A stretch of 64,000 nucleotides of DNA from Maritimibacter harenae. GTDB lineage: Bacteria > Pseudomonadota > Alphaproteobacteria > Rhodobacterales > Rhodobacteraceae. Position 1 is the stretch's first letter. Every line of letters begins with the position of its first letter. The stretch lies in the NCBI RefSeq assembly GCF_009882975.1, contig NZ_WTUX01000011.1:485362-549361 (forward strand). The letters are read 5' to 3'. The position numbers and the translations under genes were made by a program. This document shows positions 7,965 to 16,224 of the stretch, in pieces. The notes beneath the pieces were generated by a model. It worked only from the letters and a program-made list of their open reading frames with translations, searched no databases and had not been told where the DNA came from.

Positions 7965-10847
7965 ATGGCAAAGAAAATGCTTATCGATGCGACCCATGCG
8001 GAAGAAACCCGCGTGGTGGTCGTGGACGGCAACAAGGTCGAAGAGTTTGACTTTGAGTCGGAGAACAAACGCCAGCTTGCTGGCAACATCTACCTTGCAA
8101 AAGTAACCCGGGTCGAACCGTCGCTTCAGGCGGCCTTCGTCGATTACGGCGGGAACCGTCACGGCTTCCTGGCCTTCTCGGAAATCCACCCGGACTACTA
8201 CCAGATCCCGGTCGCGGACCGCGAAGCGCTGCTCGAGGAAGAGCGCGCCTATGCCGAGGCGCTGGATGCCAAGGACGACGAGGACAAGAAACCGTCGCGG
8301 TCGCGCCGCCGCTCCTCCTCGCGCGCCGAGAAGACGAACTCGGACGACGAGGTGGCGACGAAGGATGTCGAACCCGCCGGGATGGACGTGATCGACCTCG
8401 ACGAGGGCGACGGCGACGAGGGCTCTTCCCCGATGGAACGGGTCGGAGAGACCCCGGTCGAGGAACCCGAGAACGGTGCGACCTCCGAGGAGGAGGGCGA
8501 CCAGTCCGAAGACGCGTCGCAGGACGACGGCGAGACGGCGGAAGAGGACACCAAGCCGCGCGGCCGGTCGCGCCGTGGCCGGGGCCGGTCCCGCAAGTCC
8601 GCCGACGAGCACGACGACGAGGACGCGCAGGTCGACGCCTCGGCGCGTGACGAGACGATCGAATCCGTGGCCGACGATGACGACCACGAAGAGCTGCGGA
8701 TGCCGCGCAAGCCGCGCCCGCGCAAATACAAGATCCAGGAAGTCATCAAGGTCCGCCAGATCCTGCTCGTGCAGGTCGTGAAGGAGGAACGCGGCAACAA
8801 GGGCGCCGCGCTCACCACCTATCTCAGCCTCGCGGGCCGCTACTGCGTCCTGATGCCCAACACCGCGCGTGGCGGTGGTATCAGCCGCAAGATCACCAAC
8901 GCCGCCGACCGCAAGAAGCTCAAGGAAATCGCGACCTCGCTCGACGTGCCGAAGGGCGCGGGGCTGATCGTGCGCACGGCGGGCGCCAAGCGCACCAAGA
9001 CCGAGATCAAGCGCGATTACGAATACCTGCAGCGCATGTGGGAGCAGATCCGCGAACTCACGCTGCAATCCACGGCGCCGGCGAAGATCTACGAGGAAGG
9101 CGACCTGATCAAACGGTCGATCCGTGACCTCTACAACAAGGACATCGACGAGGTGCTCGTCGAGGGCGAGGGCGGTTACCGGATCGCCAAGGACTTCATG
9201 AAGATGATCATGCCGTCCCACGCCAAGAACGTGAAGAACTACCACGACCAGCTGCCGCTCTTCGCGCGCTACCAGGTCGAGAGCTACCTCAGCTCGATGT
9301 TCAACCCGACCGTTCAGCTCAAGTCCGGCGGCTACATCGTGATCGGCGTGACCGAGGCGCTCGTCGCCATCGACGTGAACTCGGGCCGGGCCACGAAAGA
9401 GGGCTCGATCGAGGAAACGGCGCTCAAGACCAACCTCGAGGCCGCCGAGGAGGTGGCCCGCCAGCTGCGCCTGCGCGACCTGGCCGGTCTGATCGTCATC
9501 GACTTCATCGACATGGAAGAGCGCAAGAACAACAACGCGGTCGAGAAGAAGCTGAAGGACAAGCTCAAGACCGACCGCGCGCGCATCCAGGTGGGCCGCA
9601 TCTCGGGCTTCGGCCTGTTGGAGATGAGCCGCCAGCGCCTGCGCCCCGGCATGATCGAGGCGACGACGCAGCCCTGCGCGCATTGCCACGGCACCGGCCT
9701 GATCCGCTCCGACGACAACCTTGCGCTCAACATCCTGCGCCAGCTTGAGGAAGAGGGTACGCGCGGCCGGTCGAAGGAAGTGCTGCTGAAGGCCCCGGTG
9801 GGCATCATCAACTTCCTGATGAACAACAAGCGTGAACACATCGCCCAGATCGAGGCGCGTTACGGCCTGTCGGTCCGGCTCGAAGCCGATCCGTTCCTGA
9901 TCTCGCCCGATTTCGAGATCGAGAAGTTCAAGACGGCCAGCCGCAAGGTGGCCGAGGTCACGACGCCCGTCGTGTCGGTCGATGCCTCGCTCATGGACGA
10001 CTGGGACGACTCGGACGCCGAGGCGGAGGCCGAGGACGAGAGCACCGACCAGGACGACCAGCAGTCGCAGGACAACGGCGCGAACGGCGAGGATGACGAC
10101 CAGCCGAAGAAGAAGCGTCGCCGGCGCCGGCGTCGCGGCGGGCGTGGTCGCAACAAGAACAAGTCGGGTGAGGGCGAGGACCAGTCGCAGTCCGAAAGCG
10201 AAGGCGCCGAGGCGCAGACGCAGTCGGACGACGGCGAAGCCAAGACCGAGACCCCGGCGGAAACCCCGGCAGATGCCGAAGCCCAGGCCGAGACCGTGAA
10301 GGCCGAGCCCGAGGCGGAGCCGGCGGCGGAAGAGAAGCCCAAGCGGAAGCGTGCACCGCGCAAGAAGAAGGCCGACGCCGAGCCCGCACCGGAAGAGGCC
10401 AAGGAAGAGCCTGCCTCCGAGCCGGAGCAGGCCGAGGCCGAACCGGCCGCCGAGGAAAAGCCCAAGCGCAAGCGGGCGCCGCGCAAGACCGCCGCGCAGA
10501 AGAAGGCCGAGGCGGAAGCCGCCGAAGCCGAAGCGGCGGGCGAGGCCCCGGCCGAGGCCGAGGCCCCTGCGGAACCGGTTGCCGAGGAGAAGCCCAAGCG
10601 CAAGCGGGCCCCGCGCAAGACCGCCGCGCAGAAAAAGGCCGAAGCGGAGGCCGCCGAGGCCGAAGCGGCCGCCGAGGCCGCGCCGGAGACCCCGGCCGAG
10701 CCTGAGGCGGAAGCTCCCGCGCAGCCCGCGCCGGAAGCCCCGGCGCCTGAGGCGGAAAAAGAGCCCGCCCTGGCGAACGGTGAGCCGGAAGAGGCGAAGG
10801 CCGAGGAGCCGAAGCCCAAGCGGCGCGGCTGGTGGAACCGGGGCTGA
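7965..10847 (+). CDS. rne: Ribonuclease E
   Basis: A 960-aa endoribonuclease that initiates mRNA decay and rRNA/tRNA processing and scaffolds the degradosome. The N-terminus MAKKMLIDATHAEE is typical of the alphaproteobacterial family. The S1 domain (about 36-300) is split by an acidic/Arg-rich insert (about 86-252). The catalytic core has the metal-binding aspartates in VAIDVNSGR and LIVIDFIDM and the zinc-link CAHC near 571-574. The C-terminal third is disordered, Ala/Glu-rich with tandem basic modules, and ends PKRRGWWNRG. The Shine-Dalgarno is weak, in keeping with a regulated leader. A strong terminator follows. Confidence 0.96.
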   Translation: MAKKMLIDATHAEETRVVVVDGNKVEEFDFESENKRQLAGNIYLAKVTRVEPSLQAAFVDYGGNRHGFLAFSEIHPDYYQIPVADREALLEEERAYAEALDAKDDEDKKPSRSRRRSSSRAEKTNSDDEVATKDVEPAGMDVIDLDEGDGDEGSSPMERVGETPVEEPENGATSEEEGDQSEDASQDDGETAEEDTKPRGRSRRGRGRSRKSADEHDDEDAQVDASARDETIESVADDDDHEELRMPRKPRPRKYKIQEVIKVRQILLVQVVKEERGNKGAALTTYLSLAGRYCVLMPNTARGGGISRKITNAADRKKLKEIATSLDVPKGAGLIVRTAGAKRTKTEIKRDYEYLQRMWEQIRELTLQSTAPAKIYEEGDLIKRSIRDLYNKDIDEVLVEGEGGYRIAKDFMKMIMPSHAKNVKNYHDQLPLFARYQVESYLSSMFNPTVQLKSGGYIVIGVTEALVAIDVNSGRATKEGSIEETALKTNLEAAEEVARQLRLRDLAGLIVIDFIDMEERKNNNAVEKKLKDKLKTDRARIQVGRISGFGLLEMSRQRLRPGMIEATTQPCAHCHGTGLIRSDDNLALNILRQLEEEGTRGRSKEVLLKAPVGIINFLMNNKREHIAQIEARYGLSVRLEADPFLISPDFEIEKFKTASRKVAEVTTPVVSVDASLMDDWDDSDAEAEAEDESTDQDDQQSQDNGANGEDDDQPKKKRRRRRRRGGRGRNKNKSGEGEDQSQSESEGAEAQTQSDDGEAKTETPAETPADAEAQAETVKAEPEAEPAAEEKPKRKRAPRKKKADAEPAPEEAKEEPASEPEQAEAEPAAEEKPKRKRAPRKTAAQKKAEAEAAEAEAAGEAPAEAEAPAEPVAEEKPKRKRAPRKTAAQKKAEAEAAEAEAAAEAAPETPAEPEAEAPAQPAPEAPAPEAEKEPALANGEPEEAKAEEPKPKRRGWWNRG
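10327..10760 (+). repeat. In-gene tandem repeat in the RNase E C-terminal arm
   Basis: The segment EEKPKRKRAPRK occurs three times (coding from about 10330, 10453 and 10585). The second and third copies begin 132 bp apart and share a 44-residue module that continues TAAQKKAEAEAAEAEAA. Basic clusters thus alternate with Ala/Glu-rich helices. In RNase E such arms bind RNA and degradosome partners. DNA of this kind is prone to copy-number change, so the number of modules may vary between strains. Confidence 0.8.
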
Positions 10848-10874
10848 GGCCCCGGTCACCCGGACAAACGAAAA

Positions 10875-10900
10875 GGCGGGCCCGAAAGCCCGCCTTTTTT
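10875..10900. terminator. Intrinsic terminator between rne and ilvN
   Basis: GGCGGGC (10875-10881), loop CCGAAA, GCCCGCC (10888-10894), then six Ts. On the other strand four A-derived Ts also follow the stem (10871-10874), so it can serve both convergent genes. Confidence 0.92.
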
Positions 10901-10920
10901 CTTGCCGTGATCCGGTGTGG

Positions 10921-11484
10921 TCAGGTCGCGCCGCGCGACAGCGCCGCGACGCCCGTGCGCGCGATCTCCACGAGCCCCAGGGGCCGCATCAGGTCGGCGA
11001 AGGCGTCGATCTTCTCCGGCGTGCCGGTGATCTCGAACACGAAGCTCTCCAGCGTCGAATCCACCGCGTTGGCACGGAAGATGTCGGCCAGGCGCAGCGC
11101 CTCGACCCGTTTCTCGCCGGCGCCCGCGACCTTCATCAGTGCGAGTTCGCGCTCCACCGATTGCCCCTCGACCGTCAGGTCGTGGACCCGGTGGACCGGC
11201 ACGATCCGGCCCAGCTGCGCCTTGATCTGTTCGATGACGGCGGGCGTGCCGCCGGTCACGATGGTGATGCGCGACTGGTGGCCGGTGTGGTCCACCTCGG
11301 CCACGGTGAGCGAGTCGATGTTGTAGCCACGGCCCGAGAACAGGCCGATGACCCGCGCCAGCACGCCGGGTTCGTTGTCCACGATCACCGCGAGCGTGTG
11401 CGTCTCCACGATATCCGCGTTCGGATCGCGCAGGTCATAGGCCGACTTGCGGGACGAGCCCTTCTTGATCTTGAGAGCATTCAT
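10921..11484 (-). CDS. ilvN: Acetolactate synthase small (regulatory) subunit
   Basis: A 187-aa regulatory subunit of acetohydroxyacid synthase, which binds valine for feedback inhibition and boosts the catalytic subunit. The ACT domain starts at THTLAVIVDNEPGVLARVIGLFSGRGYNI; the second ACT-like half follows after about residue 100 (ELALMKVAG...). It lies 12 bp downstream of ilvB on the same strand and is surely co-transcribed, so it is controlled by the same leader attenuator. An N-terminal extension of about 28 residues (MNALKIKKGSSRKSAYDLRDP) precedes the ACT domain. Confidence 0.95.
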   Translation of the reverse strand: MNALKIKKGSSRKSAYDLRDPNADIVETHTLAVIVDNEPGVLARVIGLFSGRGYNIDSLTVAEVDHTGHQSRITIVTGGTPAVIEQIKAQLGRIVPVHRVHDLTVEGQSVERELALMKVAGAGEKRVEALRLADIFRANAVDSTLESFVFEITGTPEKIDAFADLMRPLGLVEIARTGVAALSRGAT

Positions 11485-11496
11485 CGCCTGTCCTCC

Positions 11497-13251
11497 TTAC
11501 ACCAGCACGGCGCCGGAAGCGCCGATCGCGTCGTCGGTGGTTGCTTCGCCCAGAAGCATCTTGTTGTGCGGTTCACCCGACGGGATCATCGGGAAGCAGT
11601 TCTCGTGCTTCTCGACCAGGACGTCGAGGATGAAGGGCCCGTCGTACTCGATCATCTCGCGGATCGCGTCGTCGAGGTCCGCCGGATCCTTCACCACGCG
11701 GCCCTTGCAGCCAAAGGCCTCGGCGAGCTTGACGAAGTCGGGCAGGGCCTCGGACCAGGAATGCGAATACCGCTCGCCGTGCAGAAGCTCCTGCCACTGT
11801 CGGACCATGCCGAGGCGTTCGTTGTTCAGGATGAACTGCTTGATCGGCAGGCGGAACTGCACCGCGGTACCCATCTCCTGCATGTTCATCAGCCACGAGG
11901 CTTCGCCGGCCACGTTCACGACCAAGCTGTCGGGATGCGCCATCTGCACGCCCACGCTCGCCGGCAGGCCGTAGCCCATCGTGCCGAGACCGCCGGAGGT
12001 CATCCAGCGCCCCGGCTCATCGAAGCCCATGAACTGCGCCGCCCACATCTGGTGCTGGCCCACCTCGGTGGTCACGTAGCGATCCATGCTGCGCGTCATC
12101 GCCTCGAGCCGCTCGACGGCGTATTGCGGTTTGATCGTCTGGGTCGAGTTCTTGTAGGTGAGGCACTTCACCTCTCTCCAAGCCTCGATCTGCTTCCACC
12201 AGTTCTTGAGCCCTTCGGTGTTCGTCTTGCGCCCGCGGGACTTCCAGATGCGCAGCAGGTCCTCCAGCACGTGGCCCACGTCGCCGACGATCGGCAGGTC
12301 GACATGGATGACCTTGTTGATCGAAGAGGGGTCGATGTCGATGTGCGCCTTCTTCGAGCCCGGGCTGAAAGCGTCGATGCGCCCGGTGATCCGGTCGTCG
12401 AACCGCGCGCCGATGTTGATCATCAGGTCGCAGTCGTGCATCGCCATGTTGGCCTCGTAAAGGCCGTGCATCCCCAGCATCCCGAGCCAGTTCTTGCCCG
12501 ACGCGGGATAGGCGCCCAGGCCCATCAGCGTGGAGGTGATCGGGAAGTTCGTCGCCTCGACCATTTCGCGCAGGAGCTGGCTTGCCGCCGTGCCGGAGTT
12601 GATCACGCCGCCGCCGGTGTAGAAGACCGGGCGTTCGGCCTTCTCGATCATGTCGGCCAGCTGCGTGATCGCATCGATGTCGCCCTTGACGGTCGGCGCG
12701 TAATGCTCGGTCCGGGCCTTCTGCGGGGTGGTGTAGTCGCCCTGGGCGAACTGCACGTCCTTCGGGATGTCGATCAGCGTCGGCCCGGGCCGGCCCGTCG
12801 TCGCCACGTGGAAGGCCTGGTGGATCGTGTCGGCCAGCTTGTTCGTGTCCTTCACCAGCCAGTTGTGCTTCGTGCAGGGGCGGGTGATGCCGACCGTGTC
12901 GGCCTCCTGGAACCCGTCGGTGCCGATCATGAAGGTCGGGACCTGGCCCGTGAGCACGACGATCGGGATCGAGTCGAGCAGGGCGTCCGTCAGCCCCGTC
13001 ACCGCGTTGGTCGCGCCCGGGCCCGAGGTGACGAGCACGACGCCCGGCTTGCCGGTCGAGCGGGCATAGCCTTCGGCGGCATGCACCGCACCCTGTTCGT
13101 GGCGCACCAGCACGTGACGGATGTCGTTCTGCTGGAAGATCTCGTCATAAATCGGAAGCACGGCGCCGCCGGGATAGCCGAATACCGTGTCCACACCCTG
13201 ATCCTTCAGGGCCTGAACAACCATTTTTGCGCCGGTCATCTGACGTGTCAT
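11497..13251 (-). CDS. ilvB: Acetolactate synthase large (catalytic) subunit
   Basis: A 584-aa ThDP/FAD enzyme for the first common step of Val, Leu and Ile synthesis. Signatures: FGYPGGAVLPIYD, the ThDP-activating Glu in AVHAAEGYARS, SGPGATN, and the C-terminal ThDP motif with a GEASWLMNMQE stretch followed by LNNERLGMVRQWQ. The start at 13251 (MTRQMTGAKMVV) follows GGAGAGAG; the longer frame to 13278 would run into the 3' side of the attenuator. It forms an operon with ilvN. A leader peptide and terminator 40-140 bp upstream indicate control by transcription attenuation. Confidence 0.96.
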   Translation of the reverse strand: MTRQMTGAKMVVQALKDQGVDTVFGYPGGAVLPIYDEIFQQNDIRHVLVRHEQGAVHAAEGYARSTGKPGVVLVTSGPGATNAVTGLTDALLDSIPIVVLTGQVPTFMIGTDGFQEADTVGITRPCTKHNWLVKDTNKLADTIHQAFHVATTGRPGPTLIDIPKDVQFAQGDYTTPQKARTEHYAPTVKGDIDAITQLADMIEKAERPVFYTGGGVINSGTAASQLLREMVEATNFPITSTLMGLGAYPASGKNWLGMLGMHGLYEANMAMHDCDLMINIGARFDDRITGRIDAFSPGSKKAHIDIDPSSINKVIHVDLPIVGDVGHVLEDLLRIWKSRGRKTNTEGLKNWWKQIEAWREVKCLTYKNSTQTIKPQYAVERLEAMTRSMDRYVTTEVGQHQMWAAQFMGFDEPGRWMTSGGLGTMGYGLPASVGVQMAHPDSLVVNVAGEASWLMNMQEMGTAVQFRLPIKQFILNNERLGMVRQWQELLHGERYSHSWSEALPDFVKLAEAFGCKGRVVKDPADLDDAIREMIEYDGPFILDVLVEKHENCFPMIPSGEPHNKMLLGEATTDDAIGASGAVLV

Positions 13252-13289
13252 GTCTCTCTCCGTCTCGGGCGGGCCCATCCTCGGGTCAT

Positions 13290-13317
13290 AAAAAAGCCCC
13301 CGATCCTGATCGGGGGC
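13290..13317 (-). terminator. Attenuator terminator of the ilvBN leader
   Basis: On the minus strand GCCCCCGAT (13317-13309), loop CAGG and ATCGGGGGC (13304-13296) are followed by six Ts (13295-13290). It stands before, not after, the ilvB start, so it works as an attenuator. A competing stem, GGCGCATGGG (13358-13349) with CCCATGCGCC (13324-13315), extends through ATCGG/CCGAT with a 3-base bulge and would consume the terminator's 5' arm. Confidence 0.88.
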
Positions 13318-13341
13318 GCATGGGGAACCAACAGGGGTCCG

Positions 13342-13389
13342 TTACCGTCCCATGCGCCGATGCCTTACGATGACTACGAGGTGCGTCAC
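13342..13389 (-). CDS. ilvBN leader peptide (15 aa, Leu-Val-Val-Ile-Val)
   Basis: A 15-codon frame starting with GTG at 13389 and ending with TAA at 13344-13342: MTHLVVIVRHRRMGR. AAGGAG (13403-13398) lies eight bases upstream. Codons 4-8 are Leu-Val-Val-Ile-Val, the three end products of the pathway, as expected of an attenuation leader. Stalling on these codons would leave the antiterminator arm (13358-13349) free; reading through to the stop would cover it and let the terminator form. The peptide itself probably has no function. Confidence 0.88.
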   Translation of the reverse strand: MTHLVVIVRHRRMGR

Positions 13390-13415
13390 GACCCTGTCTC
13401 CTTAGTGGTGCAAGC

Positions 13416-13444
13416 CTTTTAGGAGGGCCAAGACACAGCGTCAA
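13416..13444 (-). promoter_or_regulatory. Putative promoter of the ilvBN leader
   Basis: On the minus strand TTGACG (13444-13439), 17 bases, then TAAAAG (13421-13416). Transcription would begin near 13409, just ahead of the leader-peptide ribosome binding site. A second TTGACG copy (13450-13445) lies directly upstream. The remaining space up to the bpt stop holds an imperfectly used inverted repeat, CAGGCGCCCG/CGGGCGCCTG (13565-13574 and 13593-13602), and nothing coding. Confidence 0.55.
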
Positions 13445-13631
13445 CGTCAAATGGCTTCACAAAGTGTCGCGGGGCGGGATTTGGGCGACATTTTCTTTCG
13501 AAAAACGCGGGCCGGCGACGGAATCGAAAAATCCGGGGGCTGATCCGTGCGCGATTCGACCGCGCAGGCGCCCGTGCGGCGCGCCACGGGGCCGGGCGCC
13601 TGTGCATGAAAACTCCGCAAGAGAGGTGGGA

Positions 13632-14468
13632 TCAGCGCTTGCGCACGGGCTGCGCGTTGGGCAGCGAGATCTGGGCGACCTGCTCGGCGATCGGGTCGTT
13701 GGACAGCGGATGCGGGCGGTTGTCGAAATCCGCCGGGTTCTCCATCCGCTCCCAGGTGCCTCCGATATAGACTTCGAGCGCCGAGAACTTCGACTTGTAT
13801 TCCATCTTCGGCGACCCCGGTACCCAGTAACCCAGGTAGACGTAAGGCAGCCCCGCTTCACGCGCGAGCCGGATGTGATCGAGGATCACGTAGGTTCCGA
13901 GGCTCTGCGAATGGCGGTCGGGATCGTAGAAGCTGTAGACCATCGACAGCCCGTCATCGAGCACGTCGGTCAGGCAGACCGCCGCCAGTTCCCGCGTGCG
14001 GCCATCGTCGGCCCGCGCGGAATACTCGATGACGCGCGACTTGACCGGGGTCTCCTCGATCATCGCGGCGAATTCGAACACGTCCATGTCGGCCATGCCG
14101 CCATCGGCGTGGCGCGCGTCGAGGTACTTGCGGAAAAGCTCGTACTGCTCCTCGGTCGCCCAAGGCGCGCGGGTGCGGCGCGCGAGCTGCGCGTTCTTCT
14201 TCTCGGTGCGTTTCTGGCTCTTCGACGGGGCGAAGTCCGCCACGCGGATGCGCGCGGACAGGCAGGCGTTGCAGTCGGAACAGGACGGGCGATAGAGCAC
14301 GTTCTGGGACCGGCGGAAGCCTTGCTTCGACAACGTGTCGTTCAGGTCCTCGGCCTGTTCTCCCTGGAGCGCAGTGAACAGCTTACGCTCCAGCCGCCCT
14401 TCGAGATAAGGGCAGGGCTGCGGCGCAGTTACATAGAACTGCGGGGCGAGAGGAAGCGTATGGCGCAT
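13632..14468 (-). CDS. bpt: Aspartate/glutamate leucyltransferase (Bpt; arginyltransferase family)
   Basis: A 278-aa aminoacyl-tRNA:protein transferase that adds leucine to N-terminal Asp/Glu and so marks proteins for the N-degron pathway. N-terminal ATE domain: [22 protein letters not shown], then [18 protein letters not shown] with the conserved cysteines. C-terminal ATE domain: [21 protein letters not shown] and [20 protein letters not shown]. Length and motifs match the bacterial Bpt branch rather than eukaryotic Ate1. It heads a minus-strand group with the RDD and DUF2852 genes only by proximity; each seems separately expressed. Confidence 0.93.
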   Translation of the reverse strand: MRHTLPLAPQFYVTAPQPCPYLEGRLERKLFTALQGEQAEDLNDTLSKQGFRRSQNVLYRPSCSDCNACLSARIRVADFAPSKSQKRTEKKNAQLARRTRAPWATEEQYELFRKYLDARHADGGMADMDVFEFAAMIEETPVKSRVIEYSARADDGRTRELAAVCLTDVLDDGLSMVYSFYDPDRHSQSLGTYVILDHIRLAREAGLPYVYLGYWVPGSPKMEYKSKFSALEVYIGGTWERMENPADFDNRPHPLSNDPIAEQVAQISLPNAQPVRKR

Positions 14469-14570
14469 GGAAACTGTTGGTTTTCAGTGGTTCTTGACCG
14501 GGGTTTACGAAAACTTATCAACGAAACCTTAACACGCCAAGCCCCCCGGGTCGGATCAGGTAAACGCCGC

Positions 14571-15023
14571 CTACATCCGGGCGGCGCGGTTGAGGGCGGC
14601 GGTGCCGAGCACGAGGTCGGTCAGACCCTGTCCCCGTTCGTTGGTCAGCATGAGGATAATCGAGGCCACCTGGGGCAGCACGAAGGACATCGACAGGCTG
14701 TAGCCCAGCGTATGAAGCACGGCCGTGCCGAGGTCGAACCGGCGTCCGTCGCCCCGGCGAAGCTCGATCGAGGTCATGCGCATGCCCAGCGTGGCCGAGC
14801 CGTTGGCCAGGGTCACCACCCGGTAGACGAAACCCACGACAAGCCACAGGAAACCCGCGAAGAACAGGCCGATGCCCACCGTGATCACCACGATGAACGC
14901 GACCATCGCCAGGACGATCAGCGTGTCGATCACCCAGGCGATGCCCCGCTTGATGGGGACATCGGCATAGAATTCGCCCTGGTAGTCCGGATCGGGCAGG
15001 CCCGAGTAGCTCGCGTAGGTCAT
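14571..15023 (-). CDS. RDD-family membrane protein
   Basis: About 150 aa with the RDD signature: KRGIAWVIDTLIVL (Arg and Asp in the first helix), two further hydrophobic helices (MVAFIVVITVGIGLFFAG and LWLVVGFVYRVV), and GSATLGMRMTSIEL. A fourth weakly hydrophobic stretch lies near the C-terminus. RDD proteins are small inner-membrane proteins, some implicated in ion transport; the role here is unknown. Possible starts are 15035, 15026 and 15023; 15023 is chosen because GGA lies seven bases ahead. Confidence 0.8.
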   Translation of the reverse strand: MTYASYSGLPDPDYQGEFYADVPIKRGIAWVIDTLIVLAMVAFIVVITVGIGLFFAGFLWLVVGFVYRVVTLANGSATLGMRMTSIELRRGDGRRFDLGTAVLHTLGYSLSMSFVLPQVASIILMLTNERGQGLTDLVLGTAALNRAARM

Positions 15024-15076
15024 CATGCTTTCCATATGGACAGGCGCGCGGCCCCGACAAGCGGGGCCGCGTGGAA

Positions 15077-15559
15077 TTATTTGGGTTCGCGGGCCACGAC
15101 GGCGTCGCCGTCATCGTCCGTGTCGTCGTCGATCCGGCCGTTGCGCGCGGCTTCCGCGCGTTCTGTCATGAACTGGTCGAACTCCGACTTGTCCTTCGCC
15201 TGGCGCAGCCGCTCGAGGAAGGCTTCGAACTGTTCCTGCTCGTCCATCAGGCGTTGCAGGGTCTCGGCCTTGTAGGCGTCGAAGGCGGTGTTGCCGGTCG
15301 GGCGGAAGCCGTGACGGCGCGCCATGTGATCGTGGCGGGCGTGTTTCCAGTGGGCCCGGCCACCGCTGCAGGATTTCGAAAACATGCGTTTGCTCCAGAT
15401 CATGTACATCAGAAGGGCAAGGCCCACGGGCCAGAAGAACACGAAGCCCAGCACCATGAGCGCGATCCACGCGCCCTTGCCCTTGTCGTCGAGCCAGGCC
15501 TCGGTCTTGGTGAACCAGCTTTCGGCGCGGGCCGGGCCGGATTCGGTGATCGTGGTCAT
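15077..15559 (-). CDS. DUF2852 family membrane protein
   Basis: 160 aa with one strong hydrophobic segment at about 31-53 (GAWIALMVLGFVFFWPVGLALLMYMIW) of the DUF2852 type, followed by a basic, His/Arg-rich stretch (WKHARHDHMARRHG), FRPTGNTAFDAYKAETLQRL and a coiled helix, then an acidic Asp tail. The family is alphaproteobacterial and of unknown function. AAGGA precedes the ATG. Upstream, 45 and 104 bp from the start, are two identical-spacing palindromes (15604-15681), which suggest dedicated regulation of this gene. Confidence 0.85.
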   Translation of the reverse strand: MTTITESGPARAESWFTKTEAWLDDKGKGAWIALMVLGFVFFWPVGLALLMYMIWSKRMFSKSCSGGRAHWKHARHDHMARRHGFRPTGNTAFDAYKAETLQRLMDEQEQFEAFLERLRQAKDKSEFDQFMTERAEAARNGRIDDDTDDDGDAVVAREPK

Positions 15560-15603
15560 TCTCTGTCCTTTCTCAAAGCGACGCGGGAGCCGCGTCCGAT
15601 GCG

Positions 15604-15681
15604 ATGTGAATTCCTTTCACATTGAAGAAGATCGGATCGGGCCGGCGCCTTTTCAAGGAAAAATGTGAAACCTTTTCACAT
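15604..15681. promoter_or_regulatory. Twin palindromic sites ATGTGAA-N5-TTCACAT
   Basis: Site 1 is ATGTGAA (15604-15610), 5 bases, TTCACAT (15616-15622). Site 2 is ATGTGAA (15663-15669), 5 bases, TTCACAT (15675-15681). Arms and spacing are identical and the centres are 59 bp apart. They lie between DUF2852 and the YbaK-like gene, both on the minus strand, so they should act on DUF2852. TGTGA-N7-TCACA resembles a CRP site but has one base too many between the half-sites. The regulator is not known. Confidence 0.75.
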
Positions 15682-15690
15682 TATTTTCGA

Positions 15691-16161
15691 TTATTCCGTG
15701 AAATCAGCCGTTTGCGCGCCGCTGACCCGTGCGATATCGCGCGGATTGGCCGCGAAAACATGGCGCGGCGTGCCGGCTGCGGCCCAGATCACCTCGAATT
15801 CCATGAGCCTCGGGTCGATGAAGGCACGGATGGGGTTCAGGTGGCCGATGGGGGCGATGCCGCCTATGGCGAAGCCCGTCTGCCCGCGGATGAGCGCCGC
15901 GTCGGCCTTGCCCAGCGGTTCGCCCGCCACCGCGCTGGCCTTCCGGTCGTCCACCCGGTTGCCGCCCGCGGTGAGAAACAGAAGCACCTGGCCGTCATCC
16001 TCGCCGCGAAAGACGATGCTCTTGACGATCTGGTCGATCTCGCAGCCCGCCGCGGCCGCCGCGTCGGCGGCCGTGCGGGTGCCCTCGGCCATCTCCAGGA
16101 TCTCGATCTCGAGGCCGGCCTCTTCGGCGGCCCGTTTGACGCGTTTCAAAGACTTGCTCAT
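15691..16161 (-). CDS. YbaK/EbsC-type aminoacyl-tRNA deacylase
   Basis: A 156-aa single-domain editing protein of the YbaK/ProX superfamily, which hydrolyses mischarged tRNA such as Cys-tRNA(Pro) or Ala-tRNA(Pro). Typical features: IDQIVKSIVFR with the conserved Lys, VLLFLTAGGNRVD, TGFAIGGIAPIGH (the G-x-x-P substrate loop) and a final strand. The start at 16161 (MSKSLKRV) is preferred; the frame begins at 16176. The exact tRNA substrate cannot be told. It is divergent from glnE with 63 bp between starts. Confidence 0.85.
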   Translation of the reverse strand: MSKSLKRVKRAAEEAGLEIEILEMAEGTRTAADAAAAAGCEIDQIVKSIVFRGEDDGQVLLFLTAGGNRVDDRKASAVAGEPLGKADAALIRGQTGFAIGGIAPIGHLNPIRAFIDPRLMEFEVIWAAAGTPRHVFAANPRDIARVSGAQTADFTE

Positions 16162-16224
16162 GGCCGCACTATGCATGCGCGCACGGCCTTGACCACCCCA
16201 AGGCGTGCGGCCACTCTCCGCGCC

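Noticed and set aside
7562-8050. Open frames in the rne leader
   Set aside because: Arg/Pro/Gly-rich, with no ribosome sites and overlap of rne; they look like non-coding noise.
10351-13422. 1023-aa plus-strand frame across ilvN and ilvB
   Set aside because: It is the complement of conserved ilv genes and of the rne repeats; codon shadow only.
13565-13602. Inverted repeat CAGGCGCCCG/CGGGCGCCTG as a bpt terminator
   Set aside because: No T-run follows on the minus strand, so it is kept only as a hairpin.
15622-16224. Upstream extension of the glnE frame
   Set aside because: It is antisense to the YbaK-like gene and lacks GlnE similarity; the true start is ATG 16225.
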